A stretch of DNA of 22,130 nt from an uncultured Eubacterium sp. (GCA_910586445.1 CAJUHV010000066.1:1-22130); one strand, 5' to 3'. Shown: positions 16,101 to 22,130, counted from the first letter of the stretch. A program made the numbers and translations. The notes: generated from the sequence alone by a model not told the origin.

Positions 16101-16899
16101 TTTGTATCATCCAATGGCTGGCGGAAATGGTCTGTTCGTTTTCGGTCAGCCCCGCCTGTGCGATTACCCTGGATATTTGTTCCTGCATTCCAGACAGGTC
16201 AATCTGGGCTGCGTCGGGATTCATGTAAATTGCGCTGCCGCTGTACTGAGCTTTATACAAATTGGCAATCGTCGGCTCCAGCTGGTTATCCAGCATATAT
16301 TTAACCGCCCCGTCATTTGGCTTGTGAAGCTCAGACGCTTCTTGAAGAGATTTTTTACAGTCTTCAATATTGTCAGCAGTAAGCGGCAGGTCTGCCTGCA
16401 TCTGCTGTATCTTTCCGGCAAGCTTCTGGGCAAGTACTGCATTTCCGCTTATTTCTTCTAATTGCTCAGCACTTAAACTGTCACCAAAGTAACTGATATC
16501 TACGCCTGCCTTTGCCAGTTCTATTTTTATTTTATCTGTTACAGTGACGATTGTTTCCGTGTCCATCTGGGGCAGTGAAAATCCATCCTGTTCCATTTTT
16601 TTACAATCTGTCGTGGTTGTCGTGTTTGAGGCAACCACCATTTGATTTTTCATCATTGCAGCATCCATATTTCCCGCCTGCTGCATGACATCTTCCATTG
16701 TTCCTGCCTGATTGTCCTGTTGCGGCTTTTGATAAGTTACTTCGGTCGTTTTCTCACCCTTCGACAGTTTTTCTGTCTCTTGTGTCTTATCAGCGCCAAA
16801 AGAAACTGTCCCAAAATCAAAACCGTCTGATTTTGTATTTGAGCCTATGCCGTCGATCAGGCCGGCTCCTTCTATGTGTATGCTTTGTACGCTCTGCAT
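13141..16899 (-). CDS. Giant DUF6240-type flagellar-cluster protein with repeat motif and FliK-like C-terminus
   Basis: A 1252-residue protein without signal peptide or membrane helices. About ten copies of a roughly 20-residue motif are scattered through it, with two hydrophobic positions, a turn, Ile/Leu, then TxxNL: for example WMIQNDIPLTPDNLNYYMQL (263-282), YIINKGENITIKNLETAQ (340-357) and ALVNQGAQITMRNLLAAV (855-872). Residues about 390-565 are an Ala/Ser/Asn/Thr-rich linker. The C-terminus (about 1120-1210; TNVTLKIVRNKEQKGLINIT, then RLGKIAAELKAKQSGITGYV) resembles the Flg_hook domain of the hook-length protein FliK. I believe it belongs to DUF6240, seen in Lachnospiraceae. A sigma-28-like promoter precedes it and flagellin follows. 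Role in flagellar assembly is inferred; which step is unknown. Confidence 0.8.
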   Translation of the reverse strand: MQSVQSIHIEGAGLIDGIGSNTKSDGFDFGTVSFGADKTQETEKLSKGEKTTEVTYQKPQQDNQAGTMEDVMQQAGNMDAAMMKNQMVVASNTTTTTDCKKMEQDGFSLPQMDTETIVTVTDKIKIELAKAGVDISYFGDSLSAEQLEEISGNAVLAQKLAGKIQQMQADLPLTADNIEDCKKSLQEASELHKPNDGAVKYMLDNQLEPTIANLYKAQYSGSAIYMNPDAAQIDLSGMQEQISRVIAQAGLTENEQTISASHWMIQNDIPLTPDNLNYYMQLNSLSFPQNEEELLEAMVTSIAEGKRPQDAMLLDGFSLMAKAQQSVDSIQNISDQSLAYIINKGENITIKNLETAQNQIDAGALSPEELADTDKLIQNAADIEKQAGDGLNGSSADNAADSAASGSTTDNAADSVSNASSVGYAQEINTPQNGSVLQTADTQTAAVPNTGTAIGAAQTNADTVPSATVQTDPNMTAQSAAQAERNAMQGASAAQNDLNTMQGAAKTAQTVLETAGIRQPSAEGAVRTDSAAQPVSSKDISAGQAVSAAESANDNSGNMQDQSGSMSRHQSSQYAQIEIVYITARRQLEEVRLMMTVESSYSMLKQGISVDTQSMEDLINRLKAIENSYYKNLLSQGGVEPSEENVSLFAETSEKLEQLKEMPAYALGARNMEISTLDDLHQEGSRMQQTFQQANERYETMQTQVRADLGDSIQKAFRNVDDILKDIGQTVSPANERAVRILGYNQIEINTENLLRMKTADQQVQMAFRNMTPSVIREFIDRDINPMDMDIRELNRYAEQIKSELNIHAPEDKYSEYLYKLEQNHSISEDERTAYIGIYRLMNQVVQSDGAAIGALVNQGAQITMRNLLAAVRSERHSNMDITIDQSFGELKSGGYRDSITDQIEAGYQNNCVRQALDELSPERMRAVANDTKWDELTPEQFLEQLKEAPEDLAAEESYYKHQLEDLTQCAKSSQEVYKMLERYDLPNTVMNVMAVSEFMHNRNRAFQRLFHTDLGRKPDSAISTEPYMSKDEDGNAEVDFNAIKEELLRRFGEDIKKPEDLAQAVAELAECAEKCMSTMILEPNVTSLDIRELKLMNAQLSIGAKMASTECFSMPIEVDGEITNVTLKIVRNKEQKGLINITLETSRLGKIAAELKAKQSGITGYVATNSRQSRDLLRSMHDDITKALQDEEGSQVDINYITSGRLDLNYFAESSGSSEEPESEELREIQTKTLYGMAEGFIKVLKQLDAS

Positions 16900-17076
16900 C
16901 CTGCATTCCTGCCTTTCTTACGAAATAATTACGCATCCCTGCCATTCGTACATTGTCTGCATCCGTGCATGATTGTGAAAATTATTCAGCTGTCAGTTTA
17001 AATATTGGAATCAGTCCCATATCTAAAATGAAGAATTATTTATAAAGAAATAAAATTAGATAAAATCATATAACTT

Positions 17077-17104
17077 ATGTCGGCTGTTTGCATGGAAAAC
17101 TTTA
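17077..17104 (-). promoter_or_regulatory. Sigma-28 (SigD)-type flagellar promoter
   Basis: On the minus strand TAAA (17104-17101), a 16-bp spacer, then GCCGACAT (17084-17077). This agrees with the sigma-28 consensus TAAA-N15-GCCGATAA apart from one base in the core and one extra spacer base. It would start transcription near 17070, about 170 nt before the ATG of the giant DUF6240-type gene, which places that gene in the late flagellar regulon. It lies only 46 bp from the oppositely directed ABC-operon promoter. Confidence 0.65.
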
Positions 17105-17149
17105 TAACAGCCTTCCTTAATCTCAAAGGAACATAATCTTTAAAAATGC

Positions 17150-17178
17150 TTGACATAACCGTGCATATACTGTATATA
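17150..17178 (+). promoter_or_regulatory. Promoter of the ABC transporter operon
   Basis: TTGACA (17150-17155), a 17-bp spacer, then TATATA (17173-17178). The -35 is perfect and the spacing ideal. The -10 and spacer lie inside the left arm of the palindrome at 17159-17202, so a repressor bound there would block the polymerase. The leader to the first gene is about 275 nt long. Confidence 0.75.
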
Positions 17179-17202
17179 TAATTATATACAGTATATGCAC
17201 GG
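17159..17202. promoter_or_regulatory. Perfect 20-bp-arm palindrome, probable operator for the operon's GntR regulator
   Basis: The arms CCGTGCATATACTGTATATA and its exact complement are separated by TAAT. The inner part, ATACTGTATATA, resembles the AT-rich symmetrical sites bound by YtrA-type GntR repressors. Position over the -10 and start site of the operon that encodes such a regulator (19173-19544) suggests autoregulation. The symmetry longer than a single dimer site may mean two dimers bind. Confidence 0.7.
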
Positions 17203-17236
17203 TAGTATACATAGACATTAGAGTTTTGCACAGTCT

Positions 17237-17398
17237 AGAGCATGTTTGAAAAATGCTTTCTGTGAGATTTGCTTCACACTTAGTGGAGAATTTATCCCCA
17301 ATTTATGAGGCATAGCGGGCTATGTTGATTAAATTTAGGATGAATTCTCCGCAAAGTGGGGAGTGCAGATCGCGGGAATGATTTTTCAAACACACTCT
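17237..17398. repeat. 162-bp inverted-repeat (MITE-like) element in the ABC operon leader
   Basis: Two 79-nt arms (17237-17315 and 17320-17398) pair end to end with no length differences around a CGGG loop. The ends are AGAG(C/T)(A/G)TGTTTGAAAAAT. Blocks of full identity between the arms include TGTTTGAAAAAT, GGAGAATT and CATAG. No coding frame of note is present and I see no clear target-site duplication. It is either a non-autonomous transposable element or a very long structured leader; it lies wholly between promoter and first gene. The rest of 16900-17462 holds only the three promoter or operator sites listed. Confidence 0.7.
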
Positions 17399-17462
17399 GG
17401 TCCGTGCCATTGAATTTTAAAATCTCTAGTCGGGCAGCTTTATATAGAAGGGAGTTGATGAT

Positions 17463-18329
17463 ATGGTAAAATTTACAGAGGTGCATAAGCAGCTGGGGAA
17501 TTTTAGGCTAAATGATCTTAATTTTGAGCTGCCAAAAGGATACGTTATGGGTTTAATTGGGGAAAATGGCGCGGGCAAGACGAGTATGTTAAATCTGATT
17601 CTGGGTTTGTATCAGCCAGACTGCGGTAGAATACAGATGTTTGGCAGCTGTTATCAGGATGACGAGCGCGGTATTCGAAATAAAATCGGTTATGTATTAG
17701 CAGATGAAGATTTGTTTTCATCAAATACAAAGCTGGTTGATCTTGCAAATATGTACGGAAGGTATTATGTGAATTACAATGAAAAAATATTTACTGATTA
17801 TTGTGCAGATTTTTGCTTAGATCTGCAGAAAAGGTGGAAACAATTATCAAAAGGTGAAAAGTTAAAGTTTCAGTTTGCATTTGCACTGTCTCACGCTCCT
17901 AAGCTGTTGGTGCTGGATGAGCCGACTGCGAATTTTGATCCCGAATTTCGAGAACTGTTTTTTCATAATATAACAGATTTTATCAGTAATGGAGAACACA
18001 GCGTGATTTTGGCTACGCATCAGCTGCAGGATCTGGATCGGATCGCAGATTATATTACCCTTCTGCATAAAGGCAGTCTGGTATTTTCTTGTGAAAAAGA
18101 ACTGCTGATTGATCGGTTTCGATTGGTAAAGGGAGAAGACTATAAGGTCAGCCTGTTAAAAACAGAACGTGTGATTTATAAAGAAAAGGGGGAGTATATG
18201 ACATCTGCGCTTGTTCGGCACAGACGCATTGATACTTATGACAGCCGGCTGTCAGTCAATATTCCGTCACTGGAAGAAATTATGTACTATTTTATGAAAA
18301 GCGGCAGGCTGGATGTTAAAAAGCAGTAA
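17463..18329 (+). CDS. ABC transporter ATP-binding protein (YtrB-like)
   Basis: A 288-residue cytoplasmic ATPase subunit. It has Walker A GENGAGKT (33-40), signature LSKGE (128-132), Walker B LLVLDEPT (148-155) and switch His in ATHQ (186). The Q-loop region reads GYVLADEDLF, without the usual Gln, as is common in this subfamily. About 80 residues follow the ATPase core (HKGSLVFSCEKELLIDRF onward). AGGGAG lies about 9 nt before ATG 17463. It is the first gene of the operon and is paired with the permease at 18390. The presence of a YtrA-type regulator in the operon suggests a role in response to cell-wall-active compounds; the substrate is unknown. Confidence 0.9.
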   Translation: MVKFTEVHKQLGNFRLNDLNFELPKGYVMGLIGENGAGKTSMLNLILGLYQPDCGRIQMFGSCYQDDERGIRNKIGYVLADEDLFSSNTKLVDLANMYGRYYVNYNEKIFTDYCADFCLDLQKRWKQLSKGEKLKFQFAFALSHAPKLLVLDEPTANFDPEFRELFFHNITDFISNGEHSVILATHQLQDLDRIADYITLLHKGSLVFSCEKELLIDRFRLVKGEDYKVSLLKTERVIYKEKGEYMTSALVRHRRIDTYDSRLSVNIPSLEEIMYYFMKSGRLDVKKQ

Positions 18330-18389
18330 GTATGTTCTAAGTATGCATAGATGAAATCAGATAAAATCAGTTCACATAGGGGTAGCAGC

Positions 18390-19094
18390 ATGATAAAAAT
18401 GGTTTATAACGATTACCGTCATGGATTTTGGGAGGCATTAAAAAAGAACTGTAATTTTACAGCCTGGTATATGTATATCTATATTGCGGTGCTTGCATTA
18501 ATACATTTTAGAGAGACAAATATTATGATGATCTTAGGGTTTGTGCCGATGGTGATTGGCCTGATGCTGGCGCGGGCTTATCCAAATCAATTGAGTAAGG
18601 TTTTGTTTTTATGTCCTTTGTCGGAAAATGACAGAAGAGTTTATTTAAAGACTGCATATTGGATTCGAGTTTTACTGCCGGTGTCGATGTGCCTTATCAG
18701 CAGCACAGTTGCTGCCGCATTGGGATTTATACAGTTGTTCTATTATATGGAAATGAATCTTTTGATCATCAGCTATCTGGTGGGCATTAATGTATATTGT
18801 CTGCCAAAGTCGTGGAAAATGGTTGACATGCCTAAAGATCAATGGGATATGCGTATGCCGTATGCATATGAATTATTAAATGTGTTTCTGCAGTTGGTCG
18901 GTTTGATTGGAATTTGCCTGTTTGGTTTCTCAGATTTGATTGGTATAGATGAAGGAAATGATAAGATTTTTTTAACAGTTTTTGTAATTGTAGAAGCGCT
19001 GTTAAGCCTGGCAGCAGTTAAGATCTATTATAAGCCGGTTATGGAGCGCGGATTGTGGTATGAGAGCTGTTATCCAGCTAAGGCTGATTGGTAA
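18390..19094 (+). CDS. ABC-2-like transporter permease
   Basis: A 234-residue protein with about six predicted membrane helices. They include YMYIYIAVLALIHF, IMMILGFVPMVIGLMLA, a pair around VLLPVSMCLISSTVAAALGF, LLIISYLVGINVY, LVGLIGICLFGF and VFVIVEALLSLAAV. The cytoplasmic loop LCPLSENDRRVYLKTAYWIR between helices 2 and 3 resembles coupling loops of this family. ATG 18390 is chosen because AGGGG lies about 7 nt upstream; ATG 18351 would add 13 residues and has none. It is the membrane partner of the preceding ATPase; substrate unknown. Confidence 0.8.
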   Translation: MIKMVYNDYRHGFWEALKKNCNFTAWYMYIYIAVLALIHFRETNIMMILGFVPMVIGLMLARAYPNQLSKVLFLCPLSENDRRVYLKTAYWIRVLLPVSMCLISSTVAAALGFIQLFYYMEMNLLIISYLVGINVYCLPKSWKMVDMPKDQWDMRMPYAYELLNVFLQLVGLIGICLFGFSDLIGIDEGNDKIFLTVFVIVEALLSLAAVKIYYKPVMERGLWYESCYPAKADW

Positions 19095-19172
19095 TTTCCT
19101 GTTATGATCTGACGCAGCGGTATGCTGAGGATTTGAAAGAATATGCAGATGATATGAGAGGAATGGAGAGGA

Positions 19173-19544
19173 ATGGAGATTGTAATCAATACAGGCAGCA
19201 GTCTGGCAATTTATGAGCAGATTGTCAGTCAGATTAAAAATGCAATATTTAACCATGAATTGAATGCAGGCGAAGCTCTTCCTTCGATCCGTATGCTGGC
19301 AAGCAGGCTGGAGGTCAGCGTAATCACAACCAAACGGGCATATGAGGAATTAGAAAAAGAGAACCTGATCCGCTCCGTAGCGGGAAAAGGTTTTTATGTG
19401 TGCGAGACAAATACAGAGTATCTGAAAGAAAAACAGTATGTTCTTCTGGAAAAGAAGGTAGCGGAAATTTTGCAGGAGTGCTCCAAGGCAGGGATGACAA
19501 AGCAGGAGATTTTATCGATGGTGGAAGAGCTCGTCGAAGAATAA
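19173..19544 (+). CDS. GntR-family transcriptional regulator, YtrA subfamily
   Basis: A 123-residue protein. A winged helix-turn-helix occupies residues 8-75: SSLAIYEQIVSQIKNAIFNH, then LNAGEALPSIRMLASRLEVS, then TTKRAYEELEKENLI and the wing SVAGKGFYV. A short helical tail (80-123) replaces the large effector domain, which defines the YtrA subfamily. These proteins typically repress the ABC transporter operon that encodes them. Here the gene lies mid-operon between two ATPase/permease pairs, and a palindrome at the operon promoter is the obvious target. ATG 19173 follows a doubled GGAATGGAGAGGA stretch that supplies the ribosome binding site. Confidence 0.9.
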   Translation: MEIVINTGSSLAIYEQIVSQIKNAIFNHELNAGEALPSIRMLASRLEVSVITTKRAYEELEKENLIRSVAGKGFYVCETNTEYLKEKQYVLLEKKVAEILQECSKAGMTKQEILSMVEELVEE

Positions 19545-19593
19545 ACGAGAAAATTGACAGATATAAATTTAAATACGAAAAAGGGGACGGCAT

Positions 19594-20238
19594 ATGAATA
19601 TAGTATTTCAAAACGTAGATTACTGCAGGAAAAAGTTTGCATTACAGGAGATTTTATTTGAGGTAAGGGAAGGATATATAACGGCACTGGTTGGAAAAAA
19701 CGGTTCAGGTAAGACGACACTGTTTCATATGCTGCTAGATCAAAAAGCAGATTATAAAGGAACGATACTGGCGGATGGGATGGATTGGAGGCAGAACCGT
19801 ACAAAGCTGCTGAATAAAGTAGGATTTGTATCTGATGAGCAGAAATTTTTTATGGAACGTAGCGCTTTCGAAAATGCAGAAATGCTGCAGTATCTGTATG
19901 ATCAATTTTCGATGGAGATCTTTCAAGAACACATAAACCGTATGGGAGTCCCTGTTGGCAGTTTGTTGAAAAATATGTCAAGAGGTGAATATATCAAGTA
20001 TCAGCTTGCCTTTGCAGCGGCTCATTATTCACAGCTTTACCTGCTAGATGAAGCAACGGCAGGGATGGATGTAGTATTCAAAAAGGATTTTTTTCGTATG
20101 CTGCATGAACTGCTTGTGGATGAACATTGTGCTGTTCTTATGAGTACGCATATACTGGATGACATTAAAAAGCACATGGATTATATTGTCCAGATTGAGG
20201 ATGGCAGGATTATTTCCCAGTACGAAGTAGGAGCATAA
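19594..20238 (+). CDS. ABC transporter ATP-binding protein (second ATPase of operon)
   Basis: A 214-residue ATPase. It has Walker A GKNGSGKT (34-41), signature MSRGE (128-132), Walker B LYLLDEAT (148-155) and switch His in STHI (186). The Q-loop region is GFVSDEQKFF. Its motif positions match those of the first ATPase exactly, so the two probably arose by duplication, but this one lacks the C-terminal extension. Ala replaces the usual Pro in the D-loop approach (DEAT rather than DEPT). GGGGAC precedes ATG 19594. It is 49 nt after the GntR gene and 29 nt before the second permease. Confidence 0.88.
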   Translation: MNIVFQNVDYCRKKFALQEILFEVREGYITALVGKNGSGKTTLFHMLLDQKADYKGTILADGMDWRQNRTKLLNKVGFVSDEQKFFMERSAFENAEMLQYLYDQFSMEIFQEHINRMGVPVGSLLKNMSRGEYIKYQLAFAAAHYSQLYLLDEATAGMDVVFKKDFFRMLHELLVDEHCAVLMSTHILDDIKKHMDYIVQIEDGRIISQYEVGA

Positions 20239-20267
20239 GTTAAAGTAAATGAAAAGGAGAAACGAAT

Positions 20268-20732
20268 ATGGATAAAGTAAAAAAATTTGATGAGGAGTTA
20301 AAAATCATATATAAAGACAATGTTTTCTTTCAAAAGGTTCTTTCTATTTTATTTTTTGGTCTGAGCATTTTGATTATGTCGATACCTTTTGAGCTGGAAG
20401 ATGGTTTTTGGATATATCTGCTGCAGAGAAATTATATGAGTGCATTGGGAGTTATTCAGTATATGCAGGTATATATGACCGTAACTGAAAATAATAAGCG
20501 GGTATCCATATATAAAAGACTGGCTTATATGCCAGTGACAAAAGCAGAGATTCGTAAAGTCAGGTACGGATATCTAAACCGTATTTGCTGGCGGATGGGA
20601 GCTGCTATGATTGCAGTACATCAAATCTCGTCGCTGTTAAATCATAGTTTCGGAATGGCATCGGTACTGTATGCAGCGTCATGCGCTGCGTTTATGTGGG
20701 GAGTAGGGATGATTTATGTATGTGCAGTTTGA
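20268..20732 (+). CDS. Second ABC permease, probably C-terminally truncated
   Basis: A 154-residue membrane protein with hydrophobic segments at about 24-42 (FQKVLSILFFGLSILIMS), 55-70, 110-122 and 128-154. The loop TENNKRVSIYKRLAYMPVTK aligns by pattern with the loop LSENDRRVYLKTAYW of the first permease. By that alignment the protein ends after helix 4, about 75 residues short, in the middle of a hydrophobic stretch (GVGMIYVCAV). The stop codon abuts the first 105-bp repeat at 20733. AAGGAG lies 9 nt before the ATG. It may be a still-functional short permease or a truncated one. Confidence 0.72.
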   Translation: MDKVKKFDEELKIIYKDNVFFQKVLSILFFGLSILIMSIPFELEDGFWIYLLQRNYMSALGVIQYMQVYMTVTENNKRVSIYKRLAYMPVTKAEIRKVRYGYLNRICWRMGAAMIAVHQISSLLNHSFGMASVLYAASCAAFMWGVGMIYVCAV

Positions 20733-20837
20733 TATAGAAAGTAAGGTTAAGTATTTGCATATAATATCATGATACTTAAAGCTGCGATGAAACCGCACTC
20801 ATATGTATATAGATCAAAATAGAAGAAGTATATGAAA
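20733..20837 (+). repeat. 105-bp direct repeat, copy 1
   Basis: It matches 21922-22026 at 97 of 105 positions with no insertions or deletions, offset 1189 bp. It begins immediately after the stop codon of the second permease. Its minus strand encodes a hydrophobic peptide (see 20747-20947). Confidence 0.85.
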
Positions 20838-20947
20838 ATAAATATAAAAGCGAAATAGTAAAGCAAATCAGGAAGAAGAGGGTTCAGAAGAATAAATACT
20901 TTTCTAAATATCTCCTTATTTGACAGATATGGGCATAGAGAGCTCAT
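20747..20947 (-). pseudogene. Hydrophobic ORF, possible remnant of a membrane protein
   Basis: A 66-residue minus-strand frame with a strongly hydrophobic core (LLYYFAFIFIFIYFFYF) ending in IAALSIMILYANT. It has no ribosome binding site. The part within the 105-bp repeat is also readable in copy 2, where the stop TAA is CAA and several residues differ conservatively. It could be the decayed end of a membrane protein gene or a chance frame; no function assigned. Confidence 0.25.
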
Positions 20948-20952
20948 AAAGA

Positions 20953-20981
20953 TTGATAAAAAGCGGTTTCTTTAGTATAAT
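20953..20981 (+). promoter_or_regulatory. Promoter of the toxin-antitoxin operon
   Basis: TTGATA (20953-20958), a 17-bp spacer, then TATAAT (20976-20981). This is one mismatch from consensus with ideal spacing, about 70 bp before the antitoxin ATG. Confidence 0.72.
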
Positions 20982-20988
20982 AAAACCG
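20964..20988. promoter_or_regulatory. Inverted repeat around the -10, probable antitoxin operator
   Basis: CGGTTT (20964-20969) and AAACCG (20983-20988) flank the -10 element. Type II antitoxins usually repress their own operon from such sites; binding here is inferred. Confidence 0.5.
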
Positions 20989-21052
20989 TGACGGAAGTAA
21001 AGATTTAATCAGATATATGTTTTCTAAATTATGTAGAAAGGCGGTGTCTGTT

Positions 21053-21307
21053 ATGTCAGCATTGCAGAATCAGATTACACAATCTCTGGAGGGACTTTCG
21101 GATGACAGCCTGCGCTTTATTCTTGATATGATACAGCGGTTTGTGCAGCCGTCAGAATCAAGGAGTGTGAGTATAAATTATGGCGTTGCCACACAGGGCA
21201 AAAAACGCAGGCTTGGAAGTATGAAAGGGCAGAAATTTATTGCGGATGGTCATGATATAGACGAGTGCAATGTTGAAATTGCCAGATTATTTGAGGTGGA
21301 TGATTGA
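21053..21307 (+). CDS. Type II antitoxin (VapB-like)
   Basis: An 84-residue protein. An N-terminal helical part (QNQITQSLEGLSDDSLRFIL) is followed by a basic, Gly-containing middle (GKKRRLGSMKGQKF) and an acidic C-terminus (DIDECNVEIARLFEVDD) that could wrap the toxin. Sequence family is not certain. The call rests on size, the position directly before a PIN-domain toxin, and the overlap of its stop codon with the toxin start. ATG 21053 has GGCGG 9 nt upstream; the upstream ATG 21017 has no such site. A promoter with a flanking inverted repeat precedes it. Confidence 0.75.
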   Translation: MSALQNQITQSLEGLSDDSLRFILDMIQRFVQPSESRSVSINYGVATQGKKRRLGSMKGQKFIADGHDIDECNVEIARLFEVDD

Positions 21308-21711
21308 TGAAGATTTTGCTGGATACGCATATTGCAATATGGGCAGTACTGGATTCGGAGGAATTGTCGGATATAGCCAGGGCAATGATACTTGACGAGA
21401 ACAATGAAATCTATTACAGTACCGCTTCCGTGTGGGAGATTACGATTAAGCATATGGCACACCCGGAAATATTTTTATTCAGCGGGAAATGCCTGGCGAA
21501 AGGGTGTGAAGAGAATGGCTTTGCCTCGCTGCCTGTGTTTAATAAACATGCGGCTGAGCTGGAATCTTTGGTACGGCCAAAAGATGCTCCACCGCATAAA
21601 GATCCTTTTGACAGGATTTTGCTTGCGCAGGCAAAATCAGAAGAAATGAAGTTTATGACACATGATACTTTGATCCCATATTATAACGAATCTTTTATTA
21701 TCAGTGTTTAA
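21307..21711 (+). CDS. PIN-domain toxin (VapC-like ribonuclease)
   Basis: A 134-residue protein with the acidic PIN active-site set: Asp in LLDTHIAIWAV (D6), Glu in SVWEITIK, Asp in KDPFDRILLAQA and the last Asp in FMTHD. PIN toxins of this type cleave RNA using Mg2+ or Mn2+. ATG 21307 overlaps the antitoxin stop (TGATG) and has GAGGTGG 7 nt upstream, so the two are translationally coupled. Length is normal for the family and all catalytic residues appear intact, so it should be active. Confidence 0.9.
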   Translation: MKILLDTHIAIWAVLDSEELSDIARAMILDENNEIYYSTASVWEITIKHMAHPEIFLFSGKCLAKGCEENGFASLPVFNKHAAELESLVRPKDAPPHKDPFDRILLAQAKSEEMKFMTHDTLIPYYNESFIISV

Positions 21712-21808
21712 CATGAGTGCAGTGATTGATGTAAGAAACGAGGAGATATTTACAATCTCGAACTGGCTATAGGTGTGAGCATATTTTCTCTTGTTGGGGA
21801 TTTATAAA

Positions 21809-21824
21809 ATACTATATATAGTAT
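21809..21824. promoter_or_regulatory. 16-bp AT-rich perfect palindrome, possible operator
   Basis: ATACTATATATAGTAT is perfectly symmetrical. TTGTTG at 21791-21796 and TATATA at 21813-21818 are 16 bp apart, so the palindrome would overlap a weak plus-strand promoter. The core resembles the inner part of the ABC-operon palindrome. The surrounding stretch 21712-21921 holds no gene I can support. Confidence 0.35.
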
Positions 21825-21921
21825 CAATAACTTGACTAAATCAACATCTTGAATTGTAGTTGAAATTGATTTTGTGCCAGTAGTACCATTATGCCCTCTG
21901 GGCAGTGGTTTACTGGCTGTG

Positions 21922-22026
21922 TATAGAAAGTAAGGTTGAGTATTTGCATATAAAATCATAATACTGAAAGCTGCGATGAAGCTGCACTCATATGTATGTA
22001 GATCAAAATGGAAGAAGTATATGAAA
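21922..22026 (+). repeat. 105-bp direct repeat, copy 2
   Basis: Second copy of the repeat at 20733-20837, differing at 8 positions. It lies 210 bp after the toxin stop. Beyond it, to the window end, the sequence is AT-rich; the minus strand has a 28-codon frame open to the right edge (stop at 22047-22049) that is too short to judge. Confidence 0.85.
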
Positions 22027-22130
22027 TTAAAATAATTTTTACGATTTTACTTGTACATAGATGAATATAAATTTATTACTATAAATGAGTAAATACCAAA
22101 TATTGCACAAAATAAAGACACCCGCTGCTG

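Noticed and set aside
17292..17486. Minus-strand ORF across the ABC leader
   Set aside because: It lies in the inverted-repeat element and shows no ribosome binding site or recognisable pattern.
21888..21906. TGCCC-TCT-GGGCA hairpin as a terminator
   Set aside because: The stem is only 5 bp and no U-run follows; it is too far from the toxin stop to be convincing.
21750..21959. Minus-strand 69-residue ORF after the toxin gene
   Set aside because: It straddles unique and repeat sequence, lacks a ribosome binding site and resembles no family I know.

Overview
The window looks like the chromosome of a low-to-mid GC Clostridia member, most likely Lachnospiraceae. The indications are a Flp1-type Tad pilus locus with DUF5702- and DUF6382-type proteins, a DUF6240-type giant protein beside flagellin and FliS, a BofA-family protein, a DUF2508 protein and Firmicutes-style AGGAGG ribosome binding sites. 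Family names come from reading the translations, not from a search.

Layout. (1) 1-10240, minus strand: a Tad (type IVb) pilus operon transcribed right to left from a good sigma-A-like promoter at 10212-10240. In transcription order it holds a prepilin peptidase (apparently starting at ATT), a CpaE/TadZ-like protein with a lost P-loop, CpaF ATPase, TadB, a TadC with a large extra domain, a Flp1 pilin too short to stand out as an ORF, a DUF5702/TadG-like protein, a TadE-like protein with a duplicated Cys motif, a second prepilin peptidase, a pseudopilin with an extraordinary Lys/Asn repeat leader, and a DUF6382 protein whose 24-residue tandem repeats run off the left edge. (2) 10277-10963: a BofA-family gene (minus) and a divergent DUF2508 gene (plus). 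(3) 10962-17104, minus strand: a flagellar late cluster. A sigma-28-like promoter drives a 1252-residue DUF6240/FliK-like protein, followed by flagellin and FliS; a perfect 15-bp stem closes it against the convergent DUF2508 gene. (4) 17150-20732, plus strand: an ABC transporter operon (ATPase, permease, YtrA-type GntR regulator, ATPase, permease). It is driven by a consensus-like promoter sitting inside a 20-bp-arm palindrome, with a 162-bp inverted-repeat element in its leader. (5) 20733-22130: an accessory end, with a VapBC-like toxin-antitoxin pair between two 105-bp direct repeats. The first repeat begins where the last ABC permease stops short.

How it fits together. Regions 1 and 3 are two separate cell-surface machines, adhesion pili and flagella. 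Region 4 resembles the self-regulated Ytr-type envelope-stress transporters of Firmicutes. The least explained items are the repeat-motif architecture of the giant flagellar-cluster protein, the long repetitive prepilin leader, the hidden repeat gene at the left edge, and the hairpin element inserted between the ABC promoter and its first gene.
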